In this document: positions 8,600-19,497 of the stretch, in pieces
Numbering within the stretch: the first letter of the stretch is position 1
How the letters are laid out: every line of letters begins with the position of its first letter
Assembly: GCA_937927415.1 (NCBI GenBank)
Contig: CALBDS010000001.1
Coordinates: 186,001 to 250,000 of the forward strand
Direction of reading: 5' to 3'
Origin: an uncultured Rhodospirillaceae bacterium
GTDB taxonomy: Bacteria; Pseudomonadota; Alphaproteobacteria; Azospirillales; Azospirillaceae
Length of the DNA stretch: 64,000 nt
Translations under genes and position numbers: made by a program
The notes under the pieces: generated by a model
Seen by the model: only the letters and a program-made list of their open reading frames with translations
What the model was told of the DNA's origin: nothing
Database searches by the model: none

Positions 8600-10713
8600 C
8601 GGGCCGGTTCCGCCCCGGCCGCACGGCGCGACCGCCACCACTGCCAGCCGGTGAAGGCCACGGTCACCACGAACCCCGCCTCGTCGGTTGCCGGGACCGC
8701 CAGCACGAACAGAAACGCCGCCGCCGTCGCCACGATGCGTTCGATCCAGCTCAGGGGCGTCAGGAAATAGCCGATGGTGGCCGCCCCCCACAGCATGATG
8801 CCCAGGCACGCCTTGACGACCATATAGGCGATGGCCGCGGTGCTGTCCGATTGCAGCATCAGCGCCGGATCATAGACCGCCATGAACGGCACCACATAGC
8901 CGGCCATGGCGATGCGGGTGGCGATCCAGCCGATCTCCATATGCCCGGCCCGCGCGATGGACGACGCGGCCAGCGCCGCCAAGGCGACCGGCGGCGTCAG
9001 GTCGGCCATGATGCCGAAGTAGAAGCAGAACATGTGCGAGACGATCAGCGGCACCCCCATCTGCAGCAGCGCCGGTGCGGCGATGGAAGCGGTGATGATG
9101 TAGTTGGCCGTGGTCGGCAACCCGGTGCCCAACACGATGCACGCAATCATGGTCAGGATCAGCGCCAGCAGCAGGTTGCCCCCCGCTAGATCGACGATGG
9201 CCGCGGCGATGCTGGACGCCAGCCCGGTCAGCGACAGAATGCCGATCAGCACCCCCACCAGGGCACAGGCCACCCCGACGCCCAGCGCGTTCTTCGCCCC
9301 CTCCGCCAGCGCGTGGACGAGGATCCCGATGGTTTCCCGCCCGCCGCGGACGAACAGGCACGGCACAATCAGCCCGGCGATGATGGCAAAGGCCATTTCC
9401 TCCGTCCGCAGCCCCAGCCGCCACAGACCGGCGGCTGCCAGCCCCAGCGCCACCCAGAACACCAGCCGCAGCGCCGTGCCCGGCAGCACCCCCGACACCC
9501 GCGTCCCCAGGATCAGCGTGGCGGTGGCCGCCAGCCCGATCACCCCGGCGAACAGCGGCGTGAAGCCGGAAAACAGCAGATAGACCAGTGCCGCCAGCGG
9601 CAGCACCAGATACCACCCCTCGATCAGGGCGTTGAGCGCGCTGGGGCATTCGCTGCGGGGAAGGCCGATCAGGTTGCGCTTGCCCGCCTCCAGATGGACC
9701 ATCCAGAAGGCGCTGGCGAAATAGAGGATGGCGGGAATCGCCGCCGCCAGCGCCACGTCGCTGTACGGCACGCCGATGGTTTCCGCCATGATGAAGGCGG
9801 CGGCCCCCATCACCGGCGGCATCAACTGCCCGCCCATGCTGGCCGTCGCCTCCACCGCCCCGGCAAAGGCCGGGCGGTAGCCGAAACGGGTCATCAGCGG
9901 AATGGTGAACTGCCCGGTGGTCAGCACATTGGCCACCCCCGACCCGTTGATGGTCCCCATGAAGCCCGAGGAGATCACCGCCACCTTAGCCGGTCCGCCC
10001 TTGGCATGGCCCACCAGCCCCAGCGACACGTCGTTGAACAGCTTGATCATCCCCGCGCGTTCGAGAAAGGCGCCGAACAGGATGAACAGGAAGATGAAGG
10101 TGGACGACACATAGACGGGCGTGCCGAACACCCCTTCGGTGGAAAAATAAAGCTGATCGATGATCTGGTCCCAGCCGAACCCGCGGTGGGCCAGCCCGAA
10201 CGGCAGCCATCGCCCGAACAGGGCATAGGGGATGAACACGCCGCAGATGATCGGCAGAACCCACCCCATCAGCCGCCGTGCCGCTTCGAACACCAGCGCG
10301 ATGCCGACGGCGCCCACCACCAGATCGGTGGTGGTGGGATCGCCCGCCCGCTGGATCAGGTCGGCCTCGAACACCCAATGATACAGGCCGATGGCAAAGG
10401 ACAGGCCCCCCAGCAGCCAGCCATGCCACGGCACCCGCCGCTGGGGCCGGTTGCCGAACCCGAACAGGCAATAGGTCAGCAGCAGCAGAAAGCCCACATG
10501 GACCGACCGCACCACCAGACTGGACAGCGGGCTGAACGCCGCCGTCCACACCTGGAACAGGGCGAAGGCCACGGCGATGCAAAAAAGGATCCTGCCGTCC
10601 ACCCCGTCGAACGCGACGAGGCCGGCGGGGTTTTCCCGGTCCAGGGCGGCGCGCGCCTCAAGATCGGTATCGGACGGAAGCGTGTTCGCCGACGAGGGAG
10701 ATGTCACGGTCAT
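8596..10713 (-). CDS. TRAP transporter permease, fused DctQM (4TM-12TM)
   Basis: 705 residues from the ATG at 10713; a GTG nine bases upstream is an alternative. The length and about 16 or more hydrophobic segments match the TRAP fused 4TM/12TM permease family. Visible family stretches include GSGVANVLTTGQFTIPLM, MGAAAFIMAETIGVPYSDV, VLGTGLPTTANYIITASIAAPAL and FYFGIMADLTPPVALAA. It forms the Na+-coupled import channel that takes substrate from the TAXI protein encoded just upstream (22-base gap). DUF1850 follows with overlap. The substrate is unknown; dicarboxylates or amino acids are typical for TAXI systems. Confidence 0.95.
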   Translation of the reverse strand: MTVTSPSSANTLPSDTDLEARAALDRENPAGLVAFDGVDGRILFCIAVAFALFQVWTAAFSPLSSLVVRSVHVGFLLLLTYCLFGFGNRPQRRVPWHGWLLGGLSFAIGLYHWVFEADLIQRAGDPTTTDLVVGAVGIALVFEAARRLMGWVLPIICGVFIPYALFGRWLPFGLAHRGFGWDQIIDQLYFSTEGVFGTPVYVSSTFIFLFILFGAFLERAGMIKLFNDVSLGLVGHAKGGPAKVAVISSGFMGTINGSGVANVLTTGQFTIPLMTRFGYRPAFAGAVEATASMGGQLMPPVMGAAAFIMAETIGVPYSDVALAAAIPAILYFASAFWMVHLEAGKRNLIGLPRSECPSALNALIEGWYLVLPLAALVYLLFSGFTPLFAGVIGLAATATLILGTRVSGVLPGTALRLVFWVALGLAAAGLWRLGLRTEEMAFAIIAGLIVPCLFVRGGRETIGILVHALAEGAKNALGVGVACALVGVLIGILSLTGLASSIAAAIVDLAGGNLLLALILTMIACIVLGTGLPTTANYIITASIAAPALLQMGVPLIVSHMFCFYFGIMADLTPPVALAALAASSIARAGHMEIGWIATRIAMAGYVVPFMAVYDPALMLQSDSTAAIAYMVVKACLGIMLWGAATIGYFLTPLSWIERIVATAAAFLFVLAVPATDEAGFVVTVAFTGWQWWRSRRAAGAEPAR

Positions 10714-10734
10714 GACCCGCACCCCGGCCGGCGC

Positions 10735-11676
10735 TTACGGCAACAGCCCCTTTTCCTTGAAGTATTTTTCCGCACCGGGGTGGAGCGGCACCGGCGATTT
10801 CGCCGCACTGGCGTCCAGCGTGATGCGCTTGGCCGCCGCGTGGGCCGCGGTCAGCAGGTCCAGATGCTCGAAGATGCCCTTGGTCATGGCATAGGCGGTG
10901 TCGTCGGACACGCCGGAATGGCTGACCAGGAAATTGCGCACGGCGGCGGTGGGAATGTCGGCGTCCTGGCCGCTGTAGGTGCCGGCGGGGATGGTTTCGG
11001 GGATATAGGCGGCGTTGCCCACCTTCTGCACCACGTCCGCCGGGATGGTGACGATGGTGATGGGCAGCGATGCCGACAGATCCTTGACCGCTGCCACGCC
11101 CAGCCCGGCGGAAATCAAGGTGGCGTCAAGCTGGCGGTTCTTCATCAGATCGACGGATTCGGCAAAGGGCAGATACTCGGTCTTGGCGAAATCCTTGTAC
11201 CCCAACCCCGCGGCGGCGAAGATCGCCCGCGCGTTCAGCTCCGTCCCCGATTTCGGCGCCCCCACCGACACCCGCTTGCCCTTCAGATCGGCCAGGGTCC
11301 GGATGCCGGAATCCCCGTTGGCGACGATCTGGATGTAGTTGGGATAGATCCCGGCGATGGTGCGCAGCTTGGTCAGCTTGGTCTTGAAGCCCGCATCCTC
11401 CGACCCCGCCCAGGCATCGCCCAGGGAATCGCCCAGCGTGAAACCGATCTCGCCCCGCCCGGCCTGCAGCAGGTTCAGGTTTTCCACCGACGCCTTGGTC
11501 GCCTGCACCGACACCTTCGCACCCGCAAGAGTTTTGCCGAAGATATTTTGCAGCGCAACACCGAGAGGATAATAAACGCCGCTGGTGCCGCCGGTCAGGA
11601 CGGTCACGAACTCCTCGGCCTTCGCCGGAGCGGCAAGCGTCAGGCAAAGCCCGAGAATCCCGAGAACACGCTTCAT
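10735..11676 (-). CDS. TAXI family TRAP transporter substrate-binding protein
   Basis: 313 residues with a signal peptide (1-20, MKRVLGILGLCLTLAAPAKA). The mature start VLTGGTSGVYYPLGVALQNIF is the hallmark of TAXI (TRAP-associated extracytoplasmic immunogenic) proteins. GFTLGDSLGDAW and KGKRVSVGAPKSGTELNAR follow. A strong GGGAGGGG ribosome site precedes the ATG. It is first in a minus-strand operon with the fused permease and DUF1850. It binds substrate in the periplasm and hands it to the permease. It is divergent from the cox operon, with about 275 bases between. Confidence 0.95.
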   Translation of the reverse strand: MKRVLGILGLCLTLAAPAKAEEFVTVLTGGTSGVYYPLGVALQNIFGKTLAGAKVSVQATKASVENLNLLQAGRGEIGFTLGDSLGDAWAGSEDAGFKTKLTKLRTIAGIYPNYIQIVANGDSGIRTLADLKGKRVSVGAPKSGTELNARAIFAAAGLGYKDFAKTEYLPFAESVDLMKNRQLDATLISAGLGVAAVKDLSASLPITIVTIPADVVQKVGNAAYIPETIPAGTYSGQDADIPTAAVRNFLVSHSGVSDDTAYAMTKGIFEHLDLLTAAHAAAKRITLDASAAKSPVPLHPGAEKYFKEKGLLP

Positions 11677-11951
11677 TAGGGGTACCCCTCCCAGGGATAT
11701 GGTTTTTGTTGGTTTGCGCTTTGCACAACTGTAGCCTGCCCCTGCCCACCCGCCAAGGCATTCGGCGATTACTCAGCCCTTTGGCTTAAGGATATCGGCC
11801 GAACGGCGCCTTGACCGGCCCGCGGGCTGTGCAAAACTGATCCCACGGCCAAGGAACGGGTCGAAACCGCCGGTGGCAACGGCCACCGCGTCCACGGTTT
11901 CCATCGGACAAGCCCCAGCCGAACAGGCTCCGGCCCAAAGGGAGGAACGGT
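11677..11951. promoter_or_regulatory. Divergent promoter region, TAXI operon / cox operon
   Basis: 275 bases without a gene, carrying promoters for both operons. Two near-identical direct repeats, TGCACAACTG (11722-11731) and TGCAAAACTG (11830-11839), stand 108 bases apart and may be regulator half-sites. I see no unambiguous -35/-10 pair. Confidence 0.35.
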
Positions 11952-12449
<498 letters not shown>

Positions 12450-12482
12450 CCGGCGCTGCTCTTAAGGGAAGGATGTTCCGCG

Positions 12483-14873
<2,391 letters not shown>

Positions 14874-14884
14874 GGGAGGCGAAC

Positions 14885-15679
14885 ATGTATAATTTCACGT
14901 ACCACCGCCCCGCCACCCTGGCCGACGCCGTGTCGCTTCTGGGATCGCTGGAGGACGGCAAGGCGCTGTCGGGGGGGCAGACCCTGCTGCCGACGCTCAA
15001 ACAGCGGCTCGCCAGCCCCGCCGATCTGGTGGACCTGTCGGGCGTGCCCGACCTGAAGGGCGTGCGGGAGGAGGCGGGCGGCCTGACCATCGGCGCCTTC
15101 ACCCGGCACGCCGACGTGGCCGGATCGGATGTGGTGGCGCGGGTGATCCCGGCGCTGGCCCATCTGGCCGGCGGCATCGGCGACCGGCAGGTGCGCCACA
15201 TGGGCACGCTGGGCGGGTCCATCGCCAACGCCGATCCGGCGGCGGACTATCCCGCCGCCGTGGTCGGGCTGGGGGCATGGGTGCGCACCGACCGGCGGGA
15301 AATCGCCGGGGACGATTTCTTCACCGGCATGTTCGAAACGGCGCTGGAGCCGGGCGAACTGGTGACCGCGGTGCATTTCCCCAAGCCGGACGCGGCCGGT
15401 TACGCCAAATTCGCCAACCCCGCCAGCCGCTACGCCATGGTGGGGGTGTTCATCGCCCGCTTCGGCGCCAGCGTCCGGGTGGCGGTGACCGGGGCCGGGC
15501 CGTTCGCCACCCGCGTGCCGGCCATGGAAGCGGCGCTGGCCGCCTCCTTCACCGCCGACGCGGTGGCGGGGGTGACGGTGCCGCCGGACGGGCTGAACAG
15601 CGACCTGCACGCCAGCGCCGAATACCGCGCCCATCTGATCACCGTCATGGCCAAACGCGCCATGGAGGCGATGCGGTAG
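14885..15679 (+). CDS. coxM: FAD-binding medium subunit (CoxM-like)
   Basis: 264 residues, slightly short for the family. The FAD-binding signature is visible as SGGQTLLPTLKQRLASP (about residues 32-48) and GGIGDRQVRHMGTLGGSIANADPAADYP (about 98-125). A CO dehydrogenase flavoprotein C-terminal domain follows. It passes electrons from the iron-sulfur subunit to a quinone or other acceptor at the inner face of the membrane. It is preceded by GGGAGG. The gap of about 140 bases after it, with its own inverted repeat, separates it from the DUF29 gene. Confidence 0.93.
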   Translation: MYNFTYHRPATLADAVSLLGSLEDGKALSGGQTLLPTLKQRLASPADLVDLSGVPDLKGVREEAGGLTIGAFTRHADVAGSDVVARVIPALAHLAGGIGDRQVRHMGTLGGSIANADPAADYPAAVVGLGAWVRTDRREIAGDDFFTGMFETALEPGELVTAVHFPKPDAAGYAKFANPASRYAMVGVFIARFGASVRVAVTGAGPFATRVPAMEAALAASFTADAVAGVTVPPDGLNSDLHASAEYRAHLITVMAKRAMEAMR

Positions 15680-15740
15680 GAAACAAGGGGTGGCACCCCT
15701 GCCATCACCACGTGGGTGCTGGCTGGATCCGTGATCGTCA

Positions 15741-15758
15741 TTTGCACCGGAATGCAAA
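15741..15758. promoter_or_regulatory. Inverted repeat TTTGCA-N6-TGCAAA before DUF29
   Basis: TTTGCA (15741-15746) and TGCAAA (15753-15758) form a perfect dyad about 63 bases before the DUF29 start. It could be an operator for an internal promoter of the cox operon. TTTGCAC also occurs in the cox promoter region at 11720. No regulator can be assigned. Confidence 0.3.
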
Positions 15759-15821
15759 GGTTCACATTATCGTGTGGCTGACGATCACCGGACTTTCAGC
15801 CAGCATCCCAACGGAGCCGTC

Positions 15822-16256
15822 ATGAGTGCCACCCTCTACGACCGCGATTTCTACGCCTGGGCGATGGAGCAGGCGGCGTTGCTGCGCGCGGGCAGGCTCG
15901 ACGCCGCCGATATCCACCATATCGCCGAGGAGATCGAAAGCATGGGCCGCAGCGAGAAACGCGAACTGGTCAGCCGGCTGACGGTTCTGCTGCTGCACCT
16001 GCTGAAATGGCAATACCAGCCGGCGCTGCGCGGCAATTCCTGGCGCCTGTCGATTGCCAACGCCCGCGACCAGTTGGCCGACCATCTGGCCGACAACCCC
16101 AGCCTGAAGGCCCGGCTGGACGAGGCGGTGACCGCGGCCTACCGCTACGCCCGCCGGTCGGCGTCGGTGGAAACCGGGTTGCCGGAATCCACCTTCCCCG
16201 CCGAATGCCCCTGGCCGTTCACCGCCATCATGGACGAGGCACATTTCCCGGAGTGA
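15822..16256 (+). CDS. DUF29 family protein
   Basis: 144 residues, the normal length. The LYDRDFYAWAMEQAALLRAG start, a IAEEIESMGRSEKREL stretch and LLHLLKWQYQP are characteristic of DUF29, a helical family of unknown function widespread in cyanobacteria and some alphaproteobacteria. The ATG at 15822 is chosen for its GGAG site and because homologues start at this Tyr-Asp motif; an upstream ATG at 15774 would add 16 atypical residues. It lies between coxM and coxD in the same direction, only 2 bases before coxD. No cox-specific role of DUF29 is known to me. Confidence 0.88.
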   Translation: MSATLYDRDFYAWAMEQAALLRAGRLDAADIHHIAEEIESMGRSEKRELVSRLTVLLLHLLKWQYQPALRGNSWRLSIANARDQLADHLADNPSLKARLDEAVTAAYRYARRSASVETGLPESTFPAECPWPFTAIMDEAHFPE

Positions 16257-16258
16257 CC

Positions 16259-17182
16259 ATGCCCCACCCGCTTCCCCTCTCGGTGGATGAGACGCAGGCG
16301 CTGTTGCAGCGCGGCGATTACGTGGCCGGGCGGGACCTGTCCACCGCCCTGTTCCTGGCGCTGAAGCTGAAACGCCCCCTGTTCCTGGAGGGGGAGGCCG
16401 GGGTGGGCAAGACCGAGATCGCCAAGGTGCTGTCCCGCACCCTGGGCCGCCGTCTGCTGCGGCTCCAGTGTTACGAGGGGCTGGACGTGGCGGCGGCGGT
16501 CTATGAATGGAACTACGCCCGCCAGATGATGGAAATCCGGCTGGCCGAGGCGGCGGGGGACCGCGACCGCACCGCACTGGCCGCCGACCTGTTTTCCGAA
16601 CGTTTCCTCATCAAGCGCCCGCTTCTCCAGGCGTTGGAGCCGGATCTGAGCGGCCCGCCGGTGCTGCTGATCGACGAGTTGGACCGCACCGACGAGCCGT
16701 TCGAGGCCTATCTGCTGGAAATCCTGTCGGATTTTCAGGTCACCATCCCGGAATTCGGCACCATCCGGGCGGAGGAGCCGCCGCTGGTGATCCTCACCTC
16801 CAACCGCACGCGGGAAATCCACGATGCGCTGAAGCGGCGCTGCTTTTACCACTGGGTCGATTACCCCGACGCCGAACGCGAACGCGCCATCCTGCGGCTG
16901 AAGGCGCCCGAGGCCGATGAGCGGCTGGCGGCGCAGGTGGTGGGCTTCGTCCAGCGGCTGCGCACCATGGACCTGTACAAGCAGCCGGGCGTGGCGGAAA
17001 CGCTGGACTGGGCACAGGCCCTGGTCGAGTTGAACCAGTTGGAACTGGATGCCGTCACCATCAACGACACGCTGGGCACCCTGCTGAAATACCAGGACGA
17101 CATCGCCCGCATCCAGGGCAGCGAGGCGGCGAAGCTGCTGGCCCAGGTCAAGACCGAACTGGCCGCCACCACGGCGCGCTGA
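16259..17182 (+). CDS. coxD: MoxR-type AAA+ ATPase (CoxD-like)
   Basis: 307 residues. Walker A is GEAGVGKT (residues 45-52). Walker B is VLLIDELDRTDEPFEAYLLE, with the MoxR-like sensor segment ILTSNRTREIHDALKRRCFYHW after it. CoxD-type ATPases, with their VWA partner CoxE, mature the active site of molybdenum hydroxylases (sulfur and copper insertion in true CO dehydrogenase). The start at 16259 follows the DUF29 stop by 2 bases, and GGAG lies just upstream. It is followed 9 bases later by the VWA gene. Confidence 0.93.
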   Translation: MPHPLPLSVDETQALLQRGDYVAGRDLSTALFLALKLKRPLFLEGEAGVGKTEIAKVLSRTLGRRLLRLQCYEGLDVAAAVYEWNYARQMMEIRLAEAAGDRDRTALAADLFSERFLIKRPLLQALEPDLSGPPVLLIDELDRTDEPFEAYLLEILSDFQVTIPEFGTIRAEEPPLVILTSNRTREIHDALKRRCFYHWVDYPDAERERAILRLKAPEADERLAAQVVGFVQRLRTMDLYKQPGVAETLDWAQALVELNQLELDAVTINDTLGTLLKYQDDIARIQGSEAAKLLAQVKTELAATTAR

Positions 17183-17191
17183 GGCAGACGG

Positions 17192-18442
17192 ATGACCGCT
17201 GTTCGTGCCCCCTCCCCCGTCGGCTCCGCGCGGCTGGCGATGAACATCCTGCACTTCGCCCGCGCGCTGCGGGCCGCCGGCCTGCCCGCCGGGCCGGGCA
17301 CGGTGCTGGCGGCGGTGGAGGCGGCGGAGGCGGTGGGGCTGGACCGGCGGGAGGATTTCTATTGGGCGCTGCACGCCGTCTTCGTCAGCCGCGCCGACCA
17401 GCATCCGGTGTTCGATCAGGCCTTTCATGTGTTCTGGCGCAACCCGGACCTGCTGAAGCGCATGCTGGCGATGATGCTGCCCAAGGTGGGGGCCGAGGCC
17501 CCGCCCTCCGGCCGCGACCTGTCCCGCCGGGTGGCCGAGGCCATGAAGAACCGGATGGGGCCGGAACCGGACGAGCCGCCCAAGACCGAAATCGAATTCG
17601 ACGCCGCCCTGACCTTTTCCGATTCCGAACAGTTGCAGCGCAAGGATTTCGAAGCGATGTCGGCGGCGGAGCTGGCGCAGGCCAAACGGCTGATGGCCCG
17701 GATGGTGCTGCCGCTGGCCGAGGTGCCGACCCGCCGCTTCCGCCCCGACCCGCAGGGGCCGCGCATCGACCCGCACGCCACCTTGCGGCGGATGCTGCGC
17801 ACCGGCGGCGACGTGGCGGACCTGTCGCGCCGCCGGGTGCGCACCCGCCCGCCGCCGCTGGTGGTGCTGTGCGACATTTCCGGTTCCATGGCCCGCTATT
17901 CGCGGATGCTGCTGCATTTCATGCACGCGCTGTCCAACGCCCGCACGCGGGTGCACAGCTTCGTCTTCGGCACCCGGCTGACCAACATCACCCGCCATCT
18001 GCGGCACCGGGATGTGGATGTGGCGGTGGACGCGGTGTCGGGGGCGGTGGCCGACTGGTCGGGCGGCACGCGCATCGGCACGGCACTGGGCGCCTTCAAC
18101 CGGCGCTGGGCGCGGCGGGTGCTGGGACAGGGGGCGGTGGTGCTGCTGATTACCGACGGCCTCGACCGCGATGCCGGCGACGGGCTGGCGGCGGAGGCGG
18201 AGAGGCTGCGCAAATCCTGCCGCCGGCTGATTTGGCTCAATCCCCTGTTGCGTTGGGACGGGTTTGCCCCGAAATCATCGGGTATCCGGGCGCTGCTGCC
18301 CCATGTGGACGATTTCCGCCCGGTGCATTCGCTGGACAGCCTGGCGTCGCTGGCCGATGCCCTGTCCCGCCCCGGCCCCCGCCGGGCCGCGGGCATGGAC
18401 GGCTGGATGGCGGCGCTGGCGGCAGGAAGGGAAGAGAGATGA
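17192..18442 (+). CDS. coxE: VWA domain protein, CoxE-like maturation factor
   Basis: 416 residues. The C-terminal von Willebrand A domain carries a DISGSM MIDAS motif (about residues 228-233) and a later LLITDGLDRD segment. The N-terminal half is the helical CoxE domain with long Arg/Glu-rich helices. It is the expected partner of the CoxD ATPase in post-translational assembly of the molybdenum enzyme in the cytosol. It overlaps the next gene by 4 bases (ATGA). Confidence 0.93.
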   Translation: MTAVRAPSPVGSARLAMNILHFARALRAAGLPAGPGTVLAAVEAAEAVGLDRREDFYWALHAVFVSRADQHPVFDQAFHVFWRNPDLLKRMLAMMLPKVGAEAPPSGRDLSRRVAEAMKNRMGPEPDEPPKTEIEFDAALTFSDSEQLQRKDFEAMSAAELAQAKRLMARMVLPLAEVPTRRFRPDPQGPRIDPHATLRRMLRTGGDVADLSRRRVRTRPPPLVVLCDISGSMARYSRMLLHFMHALSNARTRVHSFVFGTRLTNITRHLRHRDVDVAVDAVSGAVADWSGGTRIGTALGAFNRRWARRVLGQGAVVLLITDGLDRDAGDGLAAEAERLRKSCRRLIWLNPLLRWDGFAPKSSGIRALLPHVDDFRPVHSLDSLASLADALSRPGPRRAAGMDGWMAALAAGREER

Positions 18443-18768
18443 GCGTATCCGGTTCGACCGATGATGTGCTGGAAACCGCGGCCCGCTGGCGCGGCGCGGG
18501 ACGCAAGGTGGCGGTGGCGACGGTGATCGCCACCTGGGGATCGTCCCCCCGCCCGGTGGGCAGCCAGTTGGCGGTGGACGAAGACGGCGCCATGGCCGGT
18601 TCCGTCTCCGGCGGCTGCATCGAGGGGGCGGTGGTGCACGAGGCGCAGAAGGTGATGGCCGACGGCGAACCCCGTCTGCTGTCCTTCGGCGTGTCGGACG
18701 AAATGGCGTGGGAAGTCGGTCTGGCCTGCGGCGGCAAGGTGCAGGTCTATGTCGAGGCGGTGGAATGA
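18439..18768 (+). CDS. XdhC/CoxF N-terminal-domain protein
   Basis: 109 residues matching only the first (XdhC_CoxI) domain: VATVIATWGSSPRPVGSQLA and GSVSGGCIEGAVV. XdhC-type proteins bind molybdenum cofactor and deliver it, after sulfuration, to the hydroxylase. Here the domain is a separate protein, starting in the coxE stop (ATGA) and ending in an ATGA overlap with the gene for the second domain. The pair is therefore a natural two-polypeptide split; a frameshift is unlikely because both junctions are clean start/stop overlaps. Confidence 0.9.
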   Translation: MSVSGSTDDVLETAARWRGAGRKVAVATVIATWGSSPRPVGSQLAVDEDGAMAGSVSGGCIEGAVVHEAQKVMADGEPRLLSFGVSDEMAWEVGLACGGKVQVYVEAVE

Positions 18769-19496
18769 AAACGGCAACGTTGCAGCGTCTGTTGCAGGCC
18801 CGCGCGGACAAGGAGCCGGTGGCCCTGGTCACCGATCTGAACACCGGCCTGCAGACCCTGGTCTTCGCCGACCGGGTGGAGGGGGGCTTCGGCCTGCCCG
18901 AAAGCCACCTGGACGCCGTGCGGGACCGCATCCGCGACGACCACAGCGGCCTGATCGAGGATGAGGACGAGGACGGCGGCAGCGGCGTGCGCCTGTTCGT
19001 CCAGGTCCACAACCCGCCGCTGCGCCTGATCCTGGTCGGGGCGGTGCACATCGCCCAGCCTTTGGCGCCGATGGCCGCACTGCTGGGCTATGGCGTGACG
19101 GTGGTGGATCCCCGCGGCGCCTTTGCCAGCGAAAGCCGCTTTCCCGGTGTTGCCCTTGACACCCGCTGGCCGGACGAGGCGCTGAGCGCCCTTGCCATCG
19201 ACGCCCGCACCGCCGTGGTCACCCTGACCCACGACGCCAAGCTGGACGATCCGGCGCTGCTGGTGGCGTTGCGCAGCCCGGCCTTCTACGTCGGGGCGCT
19301 GGGCAGCACCCGCACCCATGCCAAGCGGCTGGACCGGCTGCGGGTGCAGGGGCTGCGGGAACGGGAGATGGCGCGGCTGCACGCCCCGGTGGGTCTGGAT
19401 ATCGGTGCGGTCAGCCCGGCGGAAATCGCCCTGTCGGTGCTGGCGGAGATCACCGCGGTGCGGCGCAACGGCCGCATCCTGCTGGAAAGGGGTTGA
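18765..19496 (+). CDS. XdhC Rossmann-domain protein
   Basis: 243 residues, corresponding to the C-terminal (XdhC_C, NAD(P)-binding Rossmann) half: LILVGAVHIAQPLAPMAALLGY (about residues 87-108), VVDPRGAFA, and a C-terminal LDIGAVSPAEIALSVLAEITA. An N-terminal 80-residue extension of its own precedes this. It likely works with the preceding domain protein in cofactor insertion. The ATG at 18765 overlaps the previous stop. Two bases separate it from the next gene. Confidence 0.9.
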   Translation: MKTATLQRLLQARADKEPVALVTDLNTGLQTLVFADRVEGGFGLPESHLDAVRDRIRDDHSGLIEDEDEDGGSGVRLFVQVHNPPLRLILVGAVHIAQPLAPMAALLGYGVTVVDPRGAFASESRFPGVALDTRWPDEALSALAIDARTAVVTLTHDAKLDDPALLVALRSPAFYVGALGSTRTHAKRLDRLRVQGLREREMARLHAPVGLDIGAVSPAEIALSVLAEITAVRRNGRILLERG

Positions 19497-19497
19497 G

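Noticed and set aside
9313..11679. A 788-residue plus-strand frame
   Set aside because: It runs antisense to the TRAP permease and TAXI gene, with His/Gln/Arg/Gly-rich composition typical of GC-rich shadow frames.
18439..19496. XdhC as a frameshifted single gene
   Set aside because: Both parts start and stop at clean ATGA overlaps, so this is a real split.
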